From contig JAYEVF010000027.1 of NCBI GenBank assembly GCA_036346355.1, positions 186,001 through 250,000 of the forward strand: a stretch of DNA of 64,000 nt, in the 5' to 3' direction. This document shows, piece by piece, positions 57,642 through 64,000 of the stretch (position 1 is the stretch's first letter; the number at the start of each line of letters is the position of its first letter). The notes below the pieces were generated by a model, which was not told where the DNA came from, did not search any database, and worked only from the letters and a program-made list of their open reading frames with translations. This stretch comes from Rhipidocladum racemiflorum (taxonomy: Eukaryota; Streptophyta; Magnoliopsida; Poales; Poaceae). The position numbers and the translations under genes were made by a program.

Positions 57642-59855
57642 TGTGACACCCCAGAATATGACATTTTAGAATTCGGCATTTTGGTACGACTTTATAGCGT
57701 GTTTTTTGGCCGTTTTCGGGTGTTTGGGCCTCTCCGGGGGACTTTGGGCCTTGGGGGTTGAGTTGGGCCTCCGGTGGAAGGGTTTGGGCCCAAGGGGGGG
57801 ACTTTTGGGCAGCCAAATCTGGCCCCCACCCCCTTGGTTCGCCCCAAACTCATTTTCCCAACCCTAGCCGCCACCCCATAGCCCCCCCTTGCGCCTCCAC
57901 CCTTCCCCTTCCTCTCCATCTTCCCCCATGGCGTCACCACCCCTCTCCTCCCCTCTCCACCTTCCTTGCTGCCCTAGGGGAGCCCCTCACCTCGCCAACC
58001 CGTTGTTTTCACCATTGGAGCGCTCCGCGACGAGGAGATCCGGTGGATTTGGAGCGAGGAAAGAGATCGCGCGAACCGGGAGGAGATCCGTTAGTTCTTC
58101 GTTCGTCGGGGGAAGGTATGGCCACAGGAATCCTTGGGGTTGGTCTAGGTACTGTTCTAAGGGTTGTTATCATGTTTTTAGAGCAATTGGTGGTGCTGTA
58201 ATTGGGTAGATTAGATGAGATCTAGAGATTGCCACGTTCTCTGCTTCGGGCAGATTGTGCAGTCGACCTAGGGTTAGAGTTTTCGCGACCTTAGTTTCGC
58301 AGTTTGGTCGGCCGTCTGTTGAAGAAGTTGTAGGTAACTTTAATACCTTTCAGTGTACATAAAGAATGTCCAATTCCGTCTAGCCGTTTGAAAGTTATGC
58401 TCGTTTTACCGAACATGTTCAAAACTGTGACGTGATTGGAACAGATTACGGTATTCTGTAGATTAAACCACTTTAGAGTCCGAATCAGTTTTTCCGTATA
58501 CTTAGGAAAAGTTAGGAAATTTCCTAAGCTACGCGAGGATGTACTCGTTTAATCAATTCGGAGTCTTAGATCTAAAGTTATGATAGTTTGAAGTCTGCTG
58601 TCCGGGAGGGACAAATTCTCTGTTTTTCGTTTTCGGGAGTAGTTTGTGATATCGGGGTAGATGGGCAATGGCGTACTGTTTTGTGGGCACGTTGTGATTG
58701 TGTGGCATCTATGTGCAGGTGGTGTGACCCCGGGAGTGCCCTCCTCATCCCGCCAATCCGTCGCCCGAGGTTAAGGCAAGTGTATTGGAATGGGTAGCAT
58801 GTGGTTTGTTTGATTGTCTTGACTAGATGTAATTGTTTCCATGCTATGCTTTCTTGCCATGCTTAGTATTTGCCATGATGTGATGAAATAGGGTATGTTA
58901 AGATGCTATGCAATGGTTTATGGTTAATGATTATGGCATATGTTGCATCCATGGCATGAAACTTGGCCCGGTCGGTGAGAACGTCATAACTATTCCGGTA
59001 AGGTCGGTGAGAAAGTTATGACTAATCCGGAGCACCATAGATGTAAGACCTACCTTGTGATTCCACCCACGCGGTGAGTGGAAGCGAGGAGTAGGCACCC
59101 TCCATCTACGGGATGGAAGGGGGACGTGGGTGCACGCCGACGGGTGTGCACTCAGCAATACCGGTATTTGCGTCGAGGAGACATGTGCATTGCATTGCAT
59201 TGCATACATGGTGATGTTTATGAAATGAGTACAATGAGATTGAGACATGGATATGATATTGCATATGGAGTTATGACTTGATCATGATGTTGAGCATGAT
59301 ATGTGATGATGTTGCCATTGAATTGTGATTGCATATGGATTTATGACTTGATCCTGATGTTGAGCATGATATATGATGATATCGGCATTGAATTGTTCTT
59401 TTCAGTCCATTGCAATATACTTGCTGAGTGATGAACTCACGCTTGTGTTTATGTTGTTTTTCTTAGGTACCTTGACACTGACATGCGGGAAAGGGGCTTA
59501 GCGGCACTTCATCACATAATTTCAACACAACAGAACAATATTTACCTTTCGGATTTGTGATCATGAATCTAGTGTGGAGAAACTAGGATTATGATTTGTT
59601 CATGTGCTTGATTACATCCATTACTTCGTTTTAGATCATAGTATGGCTAAATTTGATATGCTAGACTTAATTTGATGCTATGTCACCAGTTATCGTTGTT
59701 TAGATGCTTCCCATTGTGATATATCTTGTGATATTATTGTTGATGCTCCGTATCATGGAAAAACAAAGGAGATGTTGCCGAGATTTTCGGTTTTAGCATT
59801 TACTCTTTTGCTGTAATTTATCTTAAATTATGGTATTTAGATGTTGTTTAGCCTA
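57642..59855 (+). repeat. LTR gamma (family G), 3' end missing
   Basis: Starts TGTGACACCCC and aligns with LTRs alpha and beta up to GATGTTGTTTAGCCTAT. The last roughly 55 bases of the LTR are missing. It contains a 70-bp tandem duplication (59255-59324 and 59325-59394), a mini-exon-like unit (58719-58779) and a hairpin (59425-59439). Confidence 0.72.
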
Positions 59856-59937
59856 TCTTAACTTGGAAGTTGATTAGAGTTGCTATTTCTATTGTTGCAA
59901 ACCATTAGTATATCTGGAAGTACGCAGATGTGTTCCA
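59856..59937 (+). repeat. 82-bp leader fragment, inverted copy of 49362-49443
   Basis: From CTTAACTTGG to TGTGTTCCA this matches the reverse complement of 49362-49443 with equal length and a few substitutions. Because that region follows LTR alpha as leader, this piece is best read as leader of the element to which LTR gamma belongs, joined to the LTR by an internal deletion. Confidence 0.7.
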
Positions 59938-60048
59938 ATGAGAAAAATTATAAGAAATTTTTTATGTCAAAATTGGTAAAAATCGGAAGAAAAATTATGC
60001 CACAATGAGAAAATCATTCAAAAATTATGTCAAACGGTTACAACGCAC

Positions 60049-60250
60049 ATCAGTACCGGTTGATAAGACCAATCGGTACTGATCTCTACCATCAGTACCG
60101 GCTGGTTACATCAGCAGTCTTGAATCAGCTCCACATCGATGCAGTTAGGAGACAAGCCGGTACTATCTATCGATTCCAGCGGTTTCTTTGGGTGGGGGGA
60201 CATCGATGCAGTTCAATTAACCGACCGTCACTAATGGTCTAACATCAGGG
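60049..60250 (+). repeat. CACTA subterminal repeats
   Basis: ATCAGTACCGGTTG (60049-60062) and CAATCGGTACTGAT (60070-60083) form a 14-bp inverted repeat with one mismatch. Further copies of the CAGTACCGG or CCGGTACT core lie near 60091 and 60153, and a GGGCCGGTTGGTAC variant near 60247. Such arrays are the transposase-binding zones of CACTA elements. Confidence 0.75.
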
Positions 60251-60888
60251 CCGGTTGGTACGTTGAACTGGCCCTCCCGCTCACTACCAGACCAATTTAA
60301 ACCTCATCGTCCTCCCGCTCACTGCCAGAGCAAGAACAGTTCATCGCGCGAGAAGAACAGGAGCTTCGGCCAAGAGCTTCAAGGGAGGGGAGGTGCTGCC
60401 AAAATTTCAAATTTTTGGTCATTTTACTTGCAACCAAGGTAACTAAGGTTAGTAACATCATTCCTCACTACATTTGGTCTTAAATGGAGCCTCTTGTTTG
60501 CTTGAATCATGCATGAAGAAATTTTGATTTTTTTCCCCCATAATCGATGAAAGATTATGAATGTAAAGATCTAGCTCGATCTTTTCAAGTAGGATACAAA
60601 AACTTATTGTGTAACCTTAGAATTTGCTTGTATTATAATATAGCTCGCATTTAAGGTGTGAATCTGGCTCAAATTTACGTTTTAGTTTCATCGATCGATG
60701 AAGGATGTGGTTTGGTTGCACATAGTTGGGGAAATTAAGAATGGTGCATGAAAATCATCGAGTTTGGGATCTTCAAATGGCAATAGTTATGTGAAAAAGA
60801 AGAAATTTAAATTTATTTGCAAATTAAAATAATATCAAAAATATAAATGGCTTTATAGAAAATAACCGCCAAGTCCTACATAATGTAG
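60251..60888. other. CACTA 5' untranslated region
   Basis: Between the subterminal repeats and the transposase ATG. A GC-rich block (60280-60410) ends with a possible splice donor CCAAGGTAACTAAGG near 60440, followed by AT-rich sequence that could be an intron. No coding frame is seen. Confidence 0.45.
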
Positions 60889-62313
60889 ATGGACCGGCGA
60901 TGGATGTACATTGACCGACGCTCCCCGGAGTTCTTGCAAGGTTTGCAAGATTTTCTTCGTGCGGCCGATGCTCACACGAAGTCAGGCTACATATGTTGTC
61001 CATGCATAGACTGCAAGAATGAGAAGGAGTGGCCAAAATCCAGCTACCTTCACTTCCATTTGCTCTCAAGAGGTTTCATACCAAACTATACCTGTTGGAC
61101 CAAGCACGGTGAAGAAGAGACTATACGGGAAGATGGTGAAGAAGAAGAAGAGGGGGACAATAATATACCAGATGCTGTCCAACACCGTTCGTTCGAAGAT
61201 ACATTGGGGGAGTTTGGCGATGAGATGCTGCTTGATGGAGAGGGAGAATACACCGATGAAAGACATTACAAAAAGTTCCAGCACCTGCGAGAGGACCACG
61301 AAACACTATTGTACCCAAACTGCCGACAAGGCCACAAAAAATTGCGTACCACACTAGAACTAATGCAATGGAAGGCGACTAATGGATTGTCCGATAAGGG
61401 ATTCGATGAGTTGTTATGCCTCGTAAAGAAGTTGCTTCCAGATGGTAACACGCTGCCTGAAACTACGTACGACGCCAAGCAAGTTGTCTGCCCTTTGGGG
61501 TTGGAGGTACAGAAGATACATGCATGCCGTAATGCTTGTATCCTTTATCGCAATGAGTACGAGGATTTGGAAGCTTGTCCGGTGTGCAAAGCTTCGCGGT
61601 ATAAGACCAGGCGTGATAACTTAGGTGAGGAAGATGGGCAGCGTAAGAAGAAGAGACCCCCGGCTAAGGTGGTGTGGTATTTCCCTATAATCCCCCGGTT
61701 GCAGCATTTATTTGCGAACAAAGCACCTGGCCAGATGATGTGCTGGCACAAAGAAGATCGTAAGGATGATGGAAGGCTAAGGCACCCCGCTGATGGCTCC
61801 CAATAAAGGAAAGTCGATAGAAAGTACCCGGACTTTGCTGAGGATGCGAGGAACATAAGGTTTGGGTTGAGTACGGATGGGATGAACCCGTTCGGCGAGA
61901 TGAGCAGCAGCCACAACACTTGGCCTGTGACTCTATGTATCTACAACCTTCCTACTTGGTTGTGTATGAAGTGGAAGTACATTATGATGCCATTGCTTAT
62001 CCAAGGGCCGAAGCAACCTGGAAATGACATCGACGTGTACCTCAAACTGTTGGTTGAAGATCTGCTAACGTTGTGGAACGATGGTGTACATGTGTGGGAC
62101 GAGTACAAAAGAGAGTATTTCACCTTACGTGCACTGCTATTCGTAACCATCAACGACTGGCCTGCACTTGGTAACCTGTCTGGCCTATCTATCAAAGGAT
62201 ATAAAGCCTGCATCCAGTGCTTAGAGGATACGGACAGCAAGTATCTGAAAAACTCACGAAAGGTCGTGTACATGGGCCACTGTAGGTTCCTCCATATGAA
62301 GCACCCGTTATGA
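60889..62313 (+). pseudogene. TNP2-type CACTA transposase, N-terminal and first catalytic part
   Basis: The ATG at 60889 opens MDRRWMYIDRRSPEFLQGL, the transposase-associated domain (Pfam PF13963 type) with CCPCIDCKNEK. An acidic linker follows, then the transposase_21 (PF02992 type) region: HKKLRTTLELMQWKATNGLSD, LPETTYDAKQVVCPLGLEVQ and YEDLEACPVCKASRYK. A stop TAA at 61804 interrupts, and the same frame continues with FGLSTDGMNPFGEMSSSHNTW, the first Asp motif, then WPALGNLSGLSIKGYKAC and a second stop TGA at 62311. The transposase would bind the element ends in the nucleus and cut them. Two stops make this copy non-functional. Confidence 0.88.
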
Positions 62314-63374
62314 AGGAACGGTGAGAATTTTGATGGAATGAGGAAGAAAGCGTAAAGCCCATGCATCGCAGTGGGACACTTGTATTTTCTATGGTAAAGG
62401 ATCTGAAAGTAGTATTTGGAATGGGTCCTGGTAGCAAATCTGTCCCGACTGAATAAGATCATACGAAGCCTATTTGGAAGAAGAAATCAACATTTTGGGA
62501 CTTACCTACATCTGGAAAAGAGAGCGAAAGGACAACATTACCTCCACCCTACGAGCTACACTCTGAGCAAGGAAGAGAAAAAAGCATGATTAAGTTCTTG
62601 AGCAGCGTGAAGGTCCCTTCTGGATACTCCACGAACATAAAGAGACTCATAAACACGAAAGAGAATAAAATCGTACACCTGAAATCCCATGATTGTCACA
62701 TGTTGATGACACAGCTGCTCCCAGTGGCGGTGAGAGGTATTTTGCTTGACTGGGTACGAGGGACAATCATAAAGTTGTGCTCGTTCTTCAACGCGGTGTC
62801 GCAGAAGGTCATCGAGCCGAATAACGTATCTCAGTTGTAGCATGATGTGGTCGATAGTATGGTCAGCCTTGAGATGATCTTCCCTTCGTCCTTCTTTGAT
62901 ATTATGGTCCATCTCATGGTCCACATTGTCAAAGAGATAGAAATTCTCGGACCCGTTTTCCTGCATAGTATGTTCCCATTCGAGAGGTACATGGGGGTCC
63001 TAAAGAAGTATGTTCGCAACCGGTTTCGTCCAGAAGGCTGCATTGCACAGGGTGTTGGCACATAGGAGGTGATTGAATTTTGTGTCGATTACAATGATGA
63101 CCTGAATCCGATTGGCGTCCCTGTATCACGCCATGAGGGGAGGCTACGGGGAAAAGGGACTCTAGGGAGAAAAGAATTCTTTAGCGACGATCTAGTTTCA
63201 TTTAAACAAGCACATTTCATAGTCTTGAAACAAGCAACTGTAGTGGCTCAGTATATCCATGATCATGACATGATTCTGAGCGACCAATACCCAGAGAAGT
63301 TAGAAAAGTGGATCACACTAGAGCAAATGGATCGTTTCGGCGGTTGGTTACAAAATCAGCTGATGTGCAACTAG
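62314..63374 (+). pseudogene. TNP2-type transposase, middle and DUF4218-like part
   Basis: Up to about 62580 the frame shifts repeatedly (KVVFGMGPGSK, then KSTFWDLP). It jumps directly to a HLEKRAKGQHYL-like segment. The piece that normally lies between, with the conserved DVMH-type motif, is missing. A clean frame from 62586 has KVPSGYSTNIKRLIN, LKSHDCHMLMTQLLPVAVRG, ILGPVFLHSMFPFERYMGVL and KKYVRNRFRPEGCIAQG, typical of the C-terminal half (PF13960 type). It is interrupted by TAG at 62838 and 63063 and ends at TAG 63372. Confidence 0.85.
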
Positions 63375-64000
63375 ATAGATAATGAACAGTTGAAACACAT
63401 TGCTCGGGGACCATCCACTACAATCATATCATTCCATGGGTATGAGATAAATGGGTACACATTTTACACGACTACCCAGGATAGCAAAAGCACCAACCAA
63501 AACAGCGGCGTTTGTATGGATGCCTTCGACAAAAATGGAAGATGGACACCTACTATGGTTGCATAGAGGAGATCTGGGAGCTCGAGTATGGACCTTTAAA
63601 AGTCCCTCTGTTTCGGTGCCAATGGGTCAAATTGACAGCTGTTGAGATCGACGAGTACGGTATGACAACCGTGGACCTCAAGCAAGTGGCCTATAGGGAC
63701 GAACCGTTCGTGCTCGCCAATGATGTGGCACAAGTATTCTATGTGATGGACATGAACAGCAAGCCAAAAAAGCAGAATTGACAGTTGTTGAGATCGACGA
63801 GTACGGTATGACAACCGTGGACCTCAAGCAAGTGGCCTATAGGGACGAACCGTTCATGCTCGCCAATGATGTGGCACAAGTATTCTATGTGATGGACATG
63901 AACAGCAAGCCAAAAAAGCAGAAGGACAAGCATCTTAAAAGCAAGAAGCAGAAGGTGGAGACTATCAGCAGCGAACAGCCAAGGCACCATGTGGTTCTTC
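63375..64000 (+). pseudogene. Transposase C-terminal DUF4216-like domain, with internal duplication
   Basis: The frame continues past the stop at 63372 with YEINGYTFYT and DSKSTNQNSGV. After a shift near 63533 it reads DTYYGCIEEIWELEYGPLKV, CQWVKLTAVEIDEYGMTTVDL and AYRDEPFVLANDVAQVFYVM, a DUF4216 (PF13952 type) domain. A 146-bp tandem duplication (63631-63776 and 63777-63922) repeats the second half and shifts the frame, since 146 is not a multiple of three. A Lys-rich tail follows and runs off the window. Confidence 0.85.
63631..63922 (+). repeat. 146-bp tandem duplication in CACTA transposase
   Basis: Two copies, nearly identical (for example GACAGCTG versus GACAGTTG, and TTCGTGC versus TTCATGC), which suggests a recent event. 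Confidence 0.95.

Larger units (their letters stand above)
59938..64000 (+). mobile_element. CACTA (En/Spm) transposon, partial and decayed
   Basis: Subterminal palindromic repeats (60049-60250) are followed by a leader and a TNP2-type transposase on the plus strand running past the right edge. A CACTA terminal motif is not visible at the left, so the 5' terminus is either diverged or lost. Its left border with the leader fragment at 59937 is an estimate. Confidence 0.8.

Noticed and set aside
54760..59855. LTR beta, spacer and LTR gamma as one short non-autonomous element
   Set aside because: No primer-binding site follows beta and no polypurine tract precedes gamma. The two LTRs also differ strongly at their starts.
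1..64000. A prokaryotic defence, biosynthetic or other operon-like system
   Set aside because: All identifiable coding sequence belongs to plant LTR retrotransposons or a CACTA transposon. No Shine-Dalgarno-spaced gene clusters are present.

Overview
The window looks like repeat-rich, probably heterochromatic intergenic DNA of a large plant genome, most likely a grass. I infer this from the lineages present: Tat-type and chromodomain Ty3/gypsy elements, Ty1/copia elements and an En/Spm (CACTA) transposon, with GC-rich coding triplets. I see no bacterial gene, no rRNA or tRNA gene, no CRISPR array and no complete host gene. Only the reading frame at 1-742, which runs off the left edge, cannot be assigned to a transposon.

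Layout. 1-742: minus-strand open frame of unknown family. About 742-28077: outer Ty1/copia element O (LTR, PBS, decayed gag). Copia element A (3887-27335, target-site duplication GTGCG) sits inside O's gag. A holds a 3.2 kb solo LTR (3964-7126, TSD TTATT) in its left LTR and a complete Tat-type gypsy element B (9164-21297, TSD GATAT, coded on the minus strand) in its leader. At 28078 a second Tat element, C, also on the minus strand, cuts O again. C is itself split by a full chromodomain gypsy element D (32925-42207, TSD TTCAG) and resumes at 42213. C ends abruptly at about 48426, fused to an integrase fragment of another gypsy element (48427-49167). From 49168 to 59937 there is non-coding LTR and leader sequence: three LTRs of one family (50726-53025 minus, 54760-56941 plus, 57642-59855 plus) and a piece of an LTR related to the solo LTR at 3964. 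From 59938 to the right edge lies a decayed CACTA transposon with a TNP2-type transposase.

Insertion order follows from the nesting: O is oldest; A and C are inserted in O; the solo LTR and B in A; D in C. B and C are relatives with the same unusual gene content. Gag-pol lies on the minus strand. Between pol and the LTR, on the plus strand, each has a six-exon TATA-led gene, a small TATA-led helical ORF and a 93-bp tandem array. Every pol gene in the window carries stops, frameshifts or deletions, so none looks autonomous now.

The points I consider most worth a second look are: the small ORF kept without gaps in B and C although its sequence has diverged strongly; the spliced opposite-strand gene; and a shared layout in the chromovirus-like LTRs (splice-donor-like site, mini-exon ending GGCAA, a hairpin with compensating stem changes, then an acceptor-like site). 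Boundaries supported by matching TSDs are firm. Other boundaries are estimates by eye.
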